The notes: generated by a model from the sequence alone, not told the origin. Counted from the first letter of the stretch, positions 1 to 5,015 are shown. The stretch is DNA of 5,015 bases from Nitrospinaceae bacterium (GCA_029937635.1 JAPYPM010000184.1:1-5015); one strand, 5' to 3'. Numbers and translations: made by a program.

Positions 1-249
1 AGCTACGTGAGTTACATCAGGTACCTTTAGCTTAGAAATACCTTGTTTTTCTTTAAGGAAATAGCATGCAGTGTGAAGGCAAGCGGTACAGGAGTTCATA
101 GCAATCGCATAGGAAGCACCAGTAAAATGACAAAACTCCCGCTCTAATTCTTCCACTACAGGCCCATTAACTAACCAACCAGACTGTAAGACACTTACAC
201 ATCTATTAATGTCTTCTGGTTGTATATTATTATGCCCGAATTGGATCAT
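1..249 (-). CDS. DegT/DnrJ/EryC1/StrS-family sugar aminotransferase, N-terminal fragment
   Basis: The first 83 codons of a PLP-dependent aminotransferase of the kind that converts keto-sugar nucleotides to amino sugars for surface glycans and antibiotics; the rest lies beyond the left edge. Reading the minus strand from the ATG at 249 gives the family's N-terminal pattern: SVLQSGWLVNGPVVEELEREF (about residues 19-39, in two pieces SVLQSGWLVNGP and VVEELEREF), then YAIAMNSCTACLH (47-59). The second matches the 'avavnSgTsALh' segment that helps hold the PLP phosphate. The partial motif VPDVTHVA at the edge fits the following 'vp..Tf.at' strand. The catalytic lysine would be outside the window. 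The start is well fixed because in-frame TGA and TAA codons lie just upstream of the ATG (256-261), but no clear Shine-Dalgarno sequence is visible. The gene is divergent from the radical SAM gene. Family assignment is firm; the sugar substrate is unknown. Confidence 0.88.
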   Translation of the reverse strand, partial: MIQFGHNNIQPEDINRCVSVLQSGWLVNGPVVEELEREFCHFTGASYAIAMNSCTACLHTACYFLKEKQGISKLKVPDVTHVA

Positions 250-335
250 TTTTAATTATCAGTGAATATTAATTAGATGTTAACTCTAGTTAGAAATTTT
301 TTATAGTAGTTCTTTTAGAAAAAATATAAACGCCT

Positions 336-349
336 AGTTTGAACAAACT
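336..349. repeat. Short perfect inverted repeat AGTTTG-AA-CAAACT
   Basis: Two 6-base arms separated by two bases, between the aminotransferase start and the rest of the divergent region, about 90 bases upstream of the aminotransferase ATG. Its size and dyad symmetry would fit a small operator, but it could be chance in such AT-rich DNA. Confidence 0.3.
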
Positions 350-486
350 TTATTCTTTTAAAAGCTGAAAGTATAGAGAAAGCTCCAAGATGACGTTAAA
401 ACAAAGTACCTCTTAGTGTAATAAGGCATATTATTATTTAATATTATATTTATGGGTATTAGGTAAGAGAATTAACTATAAGAAAA

Positions 487-546
487 ACACGCTTGGGTTA
501 TAATTCACGTGTGGTTTTTTTTCAAGCTTAAATTAATAAAGCGTGT
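487..546. repeat. Inverted repeat with two alternative pairing partners (ACACGCTT / AAGCGTGT)
   Basis: ACACGCTT at 487-494 is perfectly complementary to AAGCGTGT at 539-546 (44 bases between the arms), and after one mismatch three more A-T pairs extend the outer end. The left arm's ACACG can instead pair with CGTGT at 508-512, which is followed by GG and eight T residues (515-522), like a weak terminator. The right arm ends seven bases before a TATAAT box. The geometry is directly visible; any role as operator or terminator is inference. Confidence 0.4.
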
Positions 547-549
547 ATT

Positions 550-558
550 TGCTATAAT
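550..558 (+). promoter_or_regulatory. Candidate extended -10 promoter for the radical SAM gene
   Basis: The sequence TGCTATAAT is a perfect extended -10 element for the primary sigma factor. No good -35 hexamer sits at 16-18 bases upstream, which is tolerated by extended -10 promoters. A start near 565 would give a leader of roughly 300 bases before the radical SAM ATG. In DNA this AT-rich, TATAAT boxes also arise by chance, so this is a candidate only. Confidence 0.35.
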
Positions 559-851
559 CTCAATTCACTAGTTTTTTTAGCATTTTATTCAATTGGTTGA
601 TAGATTTGATGAGATGAAATTTGATTTAAAGGTTTATGTTCATTTGCCGATGAATCTTTCGAGATAAATCATTTAATTAGACTTTGGGCATTTCGCAAGC
701 TCAGTTAATAATTCTATAAATATAACTAATTTATGATTGCAGCTTTTTAAAAGACTTTTCTGTGAAAAGATATTTTGTATGTCAACGCGCTCTTTTTTAT
801 TATGAAGCATAATAGGTGTTTTAATTTAAGAAACTAATACGAAAAATAATT

Positions 852-857
852 AGGTGA
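852..857 (+). promoter_or_regulatory. Ribosome binding site of the radical SAM gene
   Basis: AGGTGA lies six bases before the ATG at 864, and the in-frame TGA at 855-857 excludes any earlier start. It is one of the two good Shine-Dalgarno sequences I found in this window. Confidence 0.7.
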
Positions 858-863
858 ATAGTT

Positions 864-1871
864 ATGCTTGACCAAGTTGGGCTTTTTCGTTTTATAAAAA
901 CCCTACTACTGAACCCAGAAAAACTTGCCAACCTTCTTAAGGTGCTAGTCTCCTTCCTGTTTTTTAAAAAGGGGCGTATTGGGGGGATTCCACCAGTACT
1001 TTTTCTAGAACCGACAACATTTTGCCAATTAACCTGCCCACTATGTGCTTTACAGAATCCAAGATTCGATTCACGTCGCAACCAACATTTAGATCTTAAC
1101 TTAGCACATAAAATTGCCAGCGAAATAGGTTCAAAAATTTGTATGGTAATTTTATATAACCAAGGGGAACCCCTTCTTTATCCAGAAATCGCCTCTCTAA
1201 TAGAAATTTTTTCTAAGAAAAACGTGATTATTAAAGTGAGTACTAATGGTCATCACCCAAAAAAAATGAATCACACTTTAGTACTTAGTGGCTTAGACCA
1301 TATTATTTTTGATGTGGATGGAGATACACAGGAAACTTATGAGCAATACCGTCGAGACGGGAACCTTAAAAAAGTATTGGAAAATATGCGCGCTTTATCT
1401 GATGTCCGTCGAAAGTTAGGCAAATCTAAACCTTTCATTGAAGCACGATTTATTGCTATGCAACATAATTTAGAAGGAATAGAAGAGGCTAGAAGACTAT
1501 CTATGGAATATGGTGCCGACCAATTTAAAGTCAAAAAATGTATGTCTCGAAAAGAGGAAGAATTTGCTGGTGCGAACAATTTTATTCCAACTGACTTTAA
1601 CCGTTTGCCCTATGAAACACCAAACTCTTGTGGTTATTTATACATTTTTTTTATGATCTTATCTAACGGTCAAACGTCTCCCTGCTGTTACGATGAATAT
1701 GGTGAGTATACTTTAGGTGATATATCAGAAACCACAATTGAGGAAAACTTAAACTCAAAAGCCTTTATGAGCCTACGCCATAATGTTAGAACAGTTCCTG
1801 CCAAAGACCCAAAGCGTTTAGAGTTATGTCAAAGTTGTGATTTAGACAGTAGGATATGGAGCGGTAAATGA
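864..1871 (+). CDS. Radical SAM protein with C-terminal SPASM/Twitch-type auxiliary-cluster domain
   Basis: A 335-residue radical SAM enzyme that should cleave S-adenosylmethionine at a [4Fe-4S] cluster to drive a radical reaction. The cluster motif CxxxCxxC is C54-QLT-C58-PL-C61, preceded by the strand VLFLEPTTF. YNQGEPLL (98-105) is the GGEP-like SAM-binding motif and KVSTNG (124-129) follows as in the family. The C-terminal part has C256-x12-G269-x4-C274, the SPASM signature CX9-15GX4C, then C322-x2-C325 near the end. The remaining cysteines of a full SPASM domain are absent, so one auxiliary [4Fe-4S] cluster with four Cys ligands is expected, an arrangement like the Twitch domain of the aminocyclitol dehydrogenase BtrN. 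The start is supported by AGGTGA at 852-857, six bases upstream, with an in-frame stop inside it. Substrate unknown; a sugar modification is inferred from the neighbours. Confidence 0.9.
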   Translation: MLDQVGLFRFIKTLLLNPEKLANLLKVLVSFLFFKKGRIGGIPPVLFLEPTTFCQLTCPLCALQNPRFDSRRNQHLDLNLAHKIASEIGSKICMVILYNQGEPLLYPEIASLIEIFSKKNVIIKVSTNGHHPKKMNHTLVLSGLDHIIFDVDGDTQETYEQYRRDGNLKKVLENMRALSDVRRKLGKSKPFIEARFIAMQHNLEGIEEARRLSMEYGADQFKVKKCMSRKEEEFAGANNFIPTDFNRLPYETPNSCGYLYIFFMILSNGQTSPCCYDEYGEYTLGDISETTIEENLNSKAFMSLRHNVRTVPAKDPKRLELCQSCDLDSRIWSGK

Positions 1872-1930
1872 GGATATACAGCTTAGAAGATGACTGGTGG
1901 ACTGGCTCAGTATCGCTGTTGAATGAATAA
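1868..1930 (+). CDS. 20-residue reading frame coupled to the radical SAM gene (small peptide or gene remnant)
   Basis: The ATG overlaps the radical SAM stop codon as ATGA (1868-1871), and GGAG at 1858-1861 is placed six bases upstream, so initiation signals are as good as those of the larger genes. The product reads MRIYSLEDDWWTGSVSLLNE and ends at TAA 1928-1930. It is acidic in the middle with a WW pair; I recognise no family. Two readings are possible. It may be the intact 5' end of a former operon gene whose remainder was lost by deletion or frameshift, which fits the gene-poor stretch that follows. Alternatively it may be a genuine tiny peptide, possibly a substrate of the adjacent radical SAM enzyme. 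I favour the remnant explanation. Confidence 0.4.
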   Translation: MRIYSLEDDWWTGSVSLLNE

Positions 1931-1943
1931 TTTTTGGAAACTT

Positions 1944-1969
1944 AGATCATCTTTGGTCTTATTTTTTTT
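1944..1969 (+). terminator. Weak terminator-like hairpin with T-run after the radical SAM gene
   Basis: AGATC (1944-1948) can pair with GGTCT (1955-1959), including one G-T pair, around a six-base loop. It is followed by one A and eight T residues at 1962-1969. The stem is short, so termination would be weak. It is placed about 75 bases after the radical SAM stop, where transcription of that unit could end. Confidence 0.25.
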
Positions 1970-2127
1970 CTTACTTGTTTTGAAATATAAAGGTTTAGAA
2001 TAGACTCCATTCTTTAACACCAGACCTTACTATATCAAAACCCTCTAAAAGCTGGTGGTTGCAAATAATTTTTTTAAAAACCATATTGGAATGGTAAATG
2101 AAGGCGTAAAGTAATCTAAGCTAGGTG

Positions 2128-2145
2128 AGCTAGAATATTCTAGCT
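2128..2145. repeat. 18-bp perfect palindrome, possible operator
   Basis: AGCTAGAATATTCTAGCT is fully self-complementary with no spacer. A further AGCTAG copy stands just upstream at 2119-2124. The palindrome centre is about 76 bases before the glycosyltransferase ATG, in the only gap from which the glycosyltransferase-carbamoyltransferase pair could be separately transcribed. Binding of a dimeric regulator is plausible but unproven. With no loop sequence it is a poor RNA terminator, and no T-run follows it. Confidence 0.4.
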
Positions 2146-2212
2146 ATGCATATTGTTTCGAATAGAACATGAGTATTAGTAAAATTTTTGCAAATTATAG
2201 ACTTCGATATTG

Positions 2213-2992
2213 ATGATTGATTCTTCTCGTAATACTTTCTTTTCCATGGTTTCACCTGTCTTCAATGAGGAGAATACAATTCGGGAGTTAGTTGATCGGA
2301 TTATTAAGTCGTTTCACGATAGCGGACTCTTATTTAATAAAAGATGGGAGTTTCTGCTTGTTGATGATGGTAGTTCCGACCAAAGTTTTGAAGTTATTTT
2401 GCAACTAATGCGAAAATACCCTGGTTTGGTAAAAGGAATTAGGCATAAACGCAATTATGGCCAAGGTCAAGCACTAAAGACAGGTTTTTATTGTGCCGAA
2501 GGGAGCATAATTGGAATGATTGACTCCGACTTGGAAAAACTTCCTGAGGACACACCAAAACTTTTAAAAGAGTTCTTAGATAAAGATTGTGATATTGTTT
2601 GCTCCTTTATAAAGAATAAAAATCTAGTTTCTAAGATAGGAAACCGGGTTTGTCAGTTTCTTTTTAAGCATAAAGTAAAACAGGTTGGTGCTAACCAAAT
2701 GATTGTGCATTCCCGCTTTGTGCGTCGAGTTAACTTCGTAGGTAATGATCAGCGCTATTTTTTACCAATAGCAGTTTCGTTAGGTGCCACTAAGATTGGA
2801 GAAGTTTTGACTACTTACAAACTTAGAAAATATAATAAGTCCAATTACAATATTTACATAAAAATGATTCAAGGTCTCCCCGAAATGCTTTTGTTAAAGC
2901 GGCGCATAAAACAAAAATTTTATTCAATACCTGTTTGCGAAGAATACTCCAAACGTTTCGAAATCATTCTATCTGAGCGAATTTATTCATGA
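2213..2992 (+). CDS. Family 2 glycosyltransferase (DPM1/GtrB-like fold)
   Basis: A 259-residue inverting GT-A glycosyltransferase, probably using a nucleotide sugar and acting at the inner membrane face on a lipid carrier or growing glycan. It starts with MVSPVFNEENTI (12-23), then FLLVDDGSSDQS (47-58) with the nucleotide-binding aspartates, YGQGQALKTG (82-91), and MIDSDLEKLPED (102-113), the metal-binding DxD in the 'DaDLQ.pPe' form of DPM1-type enzymes. Near the C-terminus KLRKYNKSNYNIY (203-215) matches the 'R..G.SkY' segment of that group. Unlike GtrB or ArnC it lacks the C-terminal pair of membrane helices, so it is a soluble or peripheral form. ATG 2213 is preferred; an in-frame TTG at 2210 is directly before it and a TAG at 2198-2200 blocks anything longer. 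No clear Shine-Dalgarno is seen. The stop overlaps the next start. Confidence 0.88.
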   Translation: MIDSSRNTFFSMVSPVFNEENTIRELVDRIIKSFHDSGLLFNKRWEFLLVDDGSSDQSFEVILQLMRKYPGLVKGIRHKRNYGQGQALKTGFYCAEGSIIGMIDSDLEKLPEDTPKLLKEFLDKDCDIVCSFIKNKNLVSKIGNRVCQFLFKHKVKQVGANQMIVHSRFVRRVNFVGNDQRYFLPIAVSLGATKIGEVLTTYKLRKYNKSNYNIYIKMIQGLPEMLLLKRRIKQKFYSIPVCEEYSKRFEIILSERIYS

Positions 2993-4692
2993 ATATTCTT
3001 GGAATAAATAGTGTTGCGGTCGATGCTGCCGCTTCTCTTGTTTCAAAGGGTAAAGTTATCGCCGCCATGGAAGAAGAACGTTTTACAAGGATTAAGCATG
3101 ACGGTGCTTTCCCAGTCAACGCAATTGAAAGTTGCTTATCAATAGGAAAGATAGAGGCAAGTGATTTGGATGCTATTTGCTTTTCTTTCGATGAATGGAA
3201 AGCAGTTCGTAGCCGCCTATTATATTTTATGTCACGCGGTGACGTCAGAGCCCTATGGAATACCATTTGTAAACGCGGTAAAGCATTTATTGGACAATTA
3301 CAACATGAGACTACATTCCAAAAAAAATTTTCTATAACAAAAAAAACAAAGATTTATAAGTTTGATCATCACCTAAGTCACGCTGCGAGTTGTTTTTTCC
3401 CTTCTCCTTTCGATAAGGCTGCAATTCTTATATTGGATGCAGCAGGTGAAGACACTTCCATTTCTATCCATATTGGCAGAGATAATCGAATCCAAACTTT
3501 AAAAAAATATCCTTACGGTCAGTCTTTAGGAGCTTTTTATACGAGCTTAACAGAATTTCTTGGTTTCAAACCCAACTCAGGAGAAGGGAAGGTTATGGGT
3601 CTAGCTGCTTATGGTGAAGTAGTTTTTGCAAAACAAATGGAACACCTCCTGGCTCTTAAACCAAGAGGAGATATTCAACTAGATTTGTCTTATTTTACTC
3701 ATCACCGAGGTTTAGGCTCTCATTGTTCTTCCCGATTTTATAAAGAGTTTGGACCACCACGTATTCCCGAAAGTCAAATTACACAACGAGATGAAAATTT
3801 AGCGGCAAGCTTGCAGAAAAGGTTGGAAGATGCAGCAATTCATATTGCTAGACATTTAAAAAAAATAAGCGGAATGGATCGATTGTGTTTAGCAGGTGGG
3901 GTCGCTTTAAACGGTGTCATGAACGCAGCTATTTTGGAACACAGTGGTTTTAAGGAAGTGTACCTGATGCCTTCTCCCGGAGATTCTGGAAGCTCTACTG
4001 GGGCAGCCTTACTTTACCAACATCAAATCCAAAACCAACAAAGGGAAGAAGGTTTATTAAAAAGCCCTTTTTTAGGGGTTTCTTTTAGTGATGAAGAGGT
4101 AGAGAAAGAACTAAAAAACTTTCCAAATTTGCGGTGGGAAAAGCGTCAGGATTATTTAGATTATACTGCTCATAAGTTAGCGGAGGGAGCCATTATTGGA
4201 TGGTTTCAAGGTCGCTTTGAATTTGGTCCACGAGCGCTCGGTGCAAGGAGTATTTTGGCAGACCCACGAAGAGTGGATATGAAAGATATCCTTAATGAGA
4301 GAGTCAAATTTCGGGAAAGTTTTCGGCCTTTTGCTCCAGCAATTTTGCACGAACATAGTGCCGAGTATTTTGAGAATCCTCATGATAATCCATTCATGCT
4401 TCTAGTTTTTCGAATTCGTGAGGAAATGCGTGATCGCATTTCTAGTGGGGTGCACGTGGATGGAACCGGACGCGGTCAGACGGTTCACAAGGAAATATCT
4501 CCTACTTTTTGGGAATTGATTAGAAGTTTTAGAGAAAAAACGGGAATTCCTGTACTTTTGAATACTTCCTTTAATGTACGCGGCGAACCTATCATCAATA
4601 CTCCTCTCGAAGCTCTCCAATGTTTCGTCAAGACTAAGATGGATTTTCTGGTAATGGATGACATTGTGGTTTGGAAACCAAATGGGAGATAA
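2989..4692 (+). CDS. NodU/CmcH/TobZ-family O-carbamoyltransferase
   Basis: A full-length 567-residue enzyme expected to make carbamoyl-adenylate from carbamoyl phosphate and ATP and to transfer the carbamoyl group to a hydroxyl, here probably of a sugar. The Kae1/TsaD-like N-terminal domain contains EEERFTRIKHDGAFP (28-42), DHHLSHAAS (126-134), LILDAAGED (147-155), GEGKVMGLAAYG (198-209), LAGGVALNGVMN (301-312) and PSPGDSGSSTGAAL (328-341). H127, H131, D150 and D332 are positioned like the metal ligands of TobZ. The C-terminal domain has FEFGPRALGARSILADPR (410-427), FRESFRPFAPAIL (441-453) and PVLLNTSFNVRGEPI (521-535). The family's 'HD' near the N-terminus reads VD here (V11-D12). The ATG overlaps the glycosyltransferase stop as ATGA with no strong ribosome binding site, indicating translational coupling. 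Acceptor unknown; O-antigen or other glycan decoration is inferred. Confidence 0.93.
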   Translation: MNILGINSVAVDAAASLVSKGKVIAAMEEERFTRIKHDGAFPVNAIESCLSIGKIEASDLDAICFSFDEWKAVRSRLLYFMSRGDVRALWNTICKRGKAFIGQLQHETTFQKKFSITKKTKIYKFDHHLSHAASCFFPSPFDKAAILILDAAGEDTSISIHIGRDNRIQTLKKYPYGQSLGAFYTSLTEFLGFKPNSGEGKVMGLAAYGEVVFAKQMEHLLALKPRGDIQLDLSYFTHHRGLGSHCSSRFYKEFGPPRIPESQITQRDENLAASLQKRLEDAAIHIARHLKKISGMDRLCLAGGVALNGVMNAAILEHSGFKEVYLMPSPGDSGSSTGAALLYQHQIQNQQREEGLLKSPFLGVSFSDEEVEKELKNFPNLRWEKRQDYLDYTAHKLAEGAIIGWFQGRFEFGPRALGARSILADPRRVDMKDILNERVKFRESFRPFAPAILHEHSAEYFENPHDNPFMLLVFRIREEMRDRISSGVHVDGTGRGQTVHKEISPTFWELIRSFREKTGIPVLLNTSFNVRGEPIINTPLEALQCFVKTKMDFLVMDDIVVWKPNGR

Positions 4693-4695
4693 TTT

Positions 4696-4736
4696 GCAAA
4701 CTACAACCAAAAGTTAAAAGTAGTTTAGGCTTTTTT
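4696..4736 (+). terminator. Probable rho-independent terminator after the carbamoyltransferase
   Basis: AAACTAC (4698-4704) pairs with GTAGTTT (4720-4726). AAC/GTT (4705-4707 with 4713-4715) can extend the stem inward past a bulge, and GC (4696-4697) can pair with GC (4729-4730) outside it. Six T residues follow at 4731-4736. The stem is AT-rich and modest, but the location four bases after the stop codon of the last gene of the unit is right. Confidence 0.5.
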
Positions 4737-4759
4737 CATTTATCAAAGACCGTTTATCT

Positions 4760-4966
4760 TCAAAAAGAATTTTTTAGAATTAAAATACGAGTTATTTTTT
4801 TAATTTCAGCTTTAGATTTGACTCCTGTTACCTGCTGAACCACTTCACCACCCTTAAAAAATAATAGCGTAGGAATACCACGGATACCATACTTGGTGGC
4901 TGTGCTTGGATTATCGTCTACATTTAGTTTTCCAATTTTGACAAAATTGTAACTACCCATAATCAT
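4760..4966 (-). pseudogene. Thioredoxin, C-terminal half only (active site missing)
   Basis: Reading the minus strand, KLNVDDNPSTATKYGIRG then IPTLLFFKGGEVV and a KSKAEIKKI tail match the second half of bacterial thioredoxin closely, including the cis-proline loop (GIPT) and the 'F.gGe.v' hairpin. A complete thioredoxin is about 105 residues; here similarity covers roughly the last 50, and the WCGPC redox motif and the first two strands are absent. In this frame a TAG stands at the far right (5009-5011), and neither other minus-strand frame up to the edge gives a thioredoxin N-terminus. The loss is therefore not a simple frameshift. The ATG at 4964-4966 has no ribosome binding site and is unlikely to be a real start. 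The gene is convergent with the carbamoyltransferase. It is non-functional as a thioredoxin as it stands, either by rearrangement or because the sequence is chimeric here. Confidence 0.8.
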
Positions 4967-5015
4967 GAAGATGAGGTGACAGCTGCAAATAACGCCAAAG
5001 AAGCTGGGCTACAGG
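4928..5015 (+). pseudogene. Possible internal fragment of another protein (methyltransferase-like), cut at both sides
   Basis: After a TAG at 4925-4927 the plus strand stays open to the right edge and reads FDKIVTTHNHEDE, then VTAANNAKEAGLQ. The amino-acid pattern is protein-like: a hydrophobic strand, an acidic turn, then a helix ending in 'A.NAkeAGL'. It resembles the second strand and following helix of class I SAM-dependent methyltransferases, but the stretch is short and I cannot confirm the family. There is no ATG followed by a sensible reading of this frame, so it looks like the interior of a gene joined to the thioredoxin remnant. It overlaps the end of the minus-strand thioredoxin frame, and the two are not expected to be real over the same bases. 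Confidence 0.35.

Larger units (their letters stand above)
250..863. other. Divergent AT-rich intergenic region without a convincing gene
   Basis: About 610 bases separate the two divergently transcribed genes. All frames are broken by frequent stops. The longest open stretch I noted is a 28-codon plus-strand frame at 581-667 (it contains MKFDLKVYVHLPMNLSR before its stop) with no ribosome binding site and no recognisable family; it may be gene debris or chance. The region holds short inverted repeats (336-349, 355-364 and 487-546), two TATAAT hexamers (499-504 and 553-558) and long A/T runs. It probably contains promoters in both directions. No tRNA, CRISPR or ops/JUMPstart-like element was seen. 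Confidence 0.7.
1872..2212 (+). other. Gap between radical SAM and glycosyltransferase genes, probably decayed sequence
   Basis: Apart from the 20-codon frame at its left end there is no normal gene here. A 26-codon frame at 1923-2003 overlaps the end of that small frame by eight bases and would encode a short basic N-terminus followed by a hydrophobic run (SSLVLFFFLLVL), like a signal anchor. However, most of its phenylalanines come from the T-run at 1962-1969, so it may be an artefact of a terminator-like sequence. A 14-codon frame (2169-2213) ends with a TGA that overlaps the glycosyltransferase ATG as TGATG but has no ribosome binding site. The otherwise tight gene packing suggests that a gene was once present. 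Confidence 0.5.

Noticed and set aside
250..863. JUMPstart/ops antitermination element, common before O-antigen operons
   Set aside because: No GGCGGTAGCGT-like sequence occurs on either strand of this region.
821..1081. Minus-strand open frame of 86 codons opposite the start of the radical SAM gene
   Set aside because: It lies opposite the conserved CxxxCxxC region, has no ribosome binding site and no family-like sequence; an antisense shadow.
1337..1579. Minus-strand open frame of 80 codons inside the radical SAM gene
   Set aside because: Fully opposite conserved coding sequence, with serine-, phenylalanine- and arginine-rich composition typical of antisense translation.
1887..1953. AAGATGA (1887-1893) and TCATCTT (1947-1953) as a stem around the small frame
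   Set aside because: Only seven base pairs across a 53-base loop; such matches are expected by chance in AT-rich sequence.
2964..3266. Minus-strand open frame of 100 codons over the glycosyltransferase-carbamoyltransferase junction
   Set aside because: Opposite two well-supported genes and their ATGA overlap; no recognisable motif.
4177..4710. Two minus-strand open frames (4177-4383 and 4402-4710) opposite the end of the carbamoyltransferase
   Set aside because: They lie opposite the conserved C-terminal motifs of the carbamoyltransferase and have no start signals or family resemblance.
4760..4966. A deliberately short, functional thioredoxin-like protein of 68 residues
   Set aside because: The WCGPC motif and N-terminal half of the fold are absent, the ATG has no ribosome binding site, and the similarity ends abruptly; a truncated remnant is more likely.
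4967..5015. A frameshift hiding the rest of the thioredoxin to the right
   Set aside because: All three minus-strand frames up to the edge were read and none resembles a thioredoxin N-terminal half.
1..5015. CRISPR array, tRNA or rRNA gene, insertion sequence ends or transposase
   Set aside because: No regularly spaced repeats, no cloverleaf or rRNA-like sequence, and no transposase motif was seen in any frame.

Overview
The window looks like a piece of a surface-polysaccharide (LPS O-antigen, capsule or similar glycan) biosynthesis locus from an AT-rich bacterium. The intergenic stretches are very AT-rich and full of homopolymer runs, and the genes are only slightly less so. The gene set is typical of an accessory glycan cluster: a DegT/DnrJ/EryC1/StrS-type sugar aminotransferase, a radical SAM enzyme with a C-terminal auxiliary-cluster domain, a family 2 glycosyltransferase and a NodU/CmcH/TobZ-type O-carbamoyltransferase. 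I cannot name the genus. An AT-rich spirochaete such as Leptospira would fit, but that is a guess. Both ends cut through genes, so this may be a whole short contig.

Layout. Positions 1-249 (minus) hold the first 83 codons of the sugar aminotransferase, which runs off the left edge. Positions 250-863 are a divergent, non-coding, AT-rich region with inverted repeats and one good extended -10 promoter candidate. Positions 864-1871 (plus) encode the radical SAM protein. A 20-codon reading frame with a good ribosome binding site overlaps its stop codon (1868-1930). The rest of 1931-2212 has no normal gene but contains a short hydrophobic frame, a T-run and an 18-bp perfect palindrome. Positions 2213-2992 (plus) encode the glycosyltransferase, which overlaps the carbamoyltransferase (2989-4692) by the four bases ATGA, so these two form a translationally coupled pair. 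A hairpin plus T-run follows at 4696-4736. Positions 4760-4966 (minus) carry the C-terminal half of a thioredoxin without its WCGPC active site. On the plus strand, 4928-5015 is an open frame that looks like a piece of a different protein and abuts the point where thioredoxin similarity ends. This suggests a rearrangement breakpoint or an assembly or amplification chimera.

How the genes could work together (inference): the aminotransferase makes an amino sugar nucleotide, the radical SAM enzyme performs a difficult oxidation or other radical step on a sugar or cyclitol-like substrate, the glycosyltransferase transfers a sugar to a lipid or glycan acceptor, and the carbamoyltransferase adds an O-carbamoyl group. 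The least ordinary parts are the tiny frame coupled to the radical SAM gene, the four-cysteine auxiliary site of that enzyme, and the chimeric right end.
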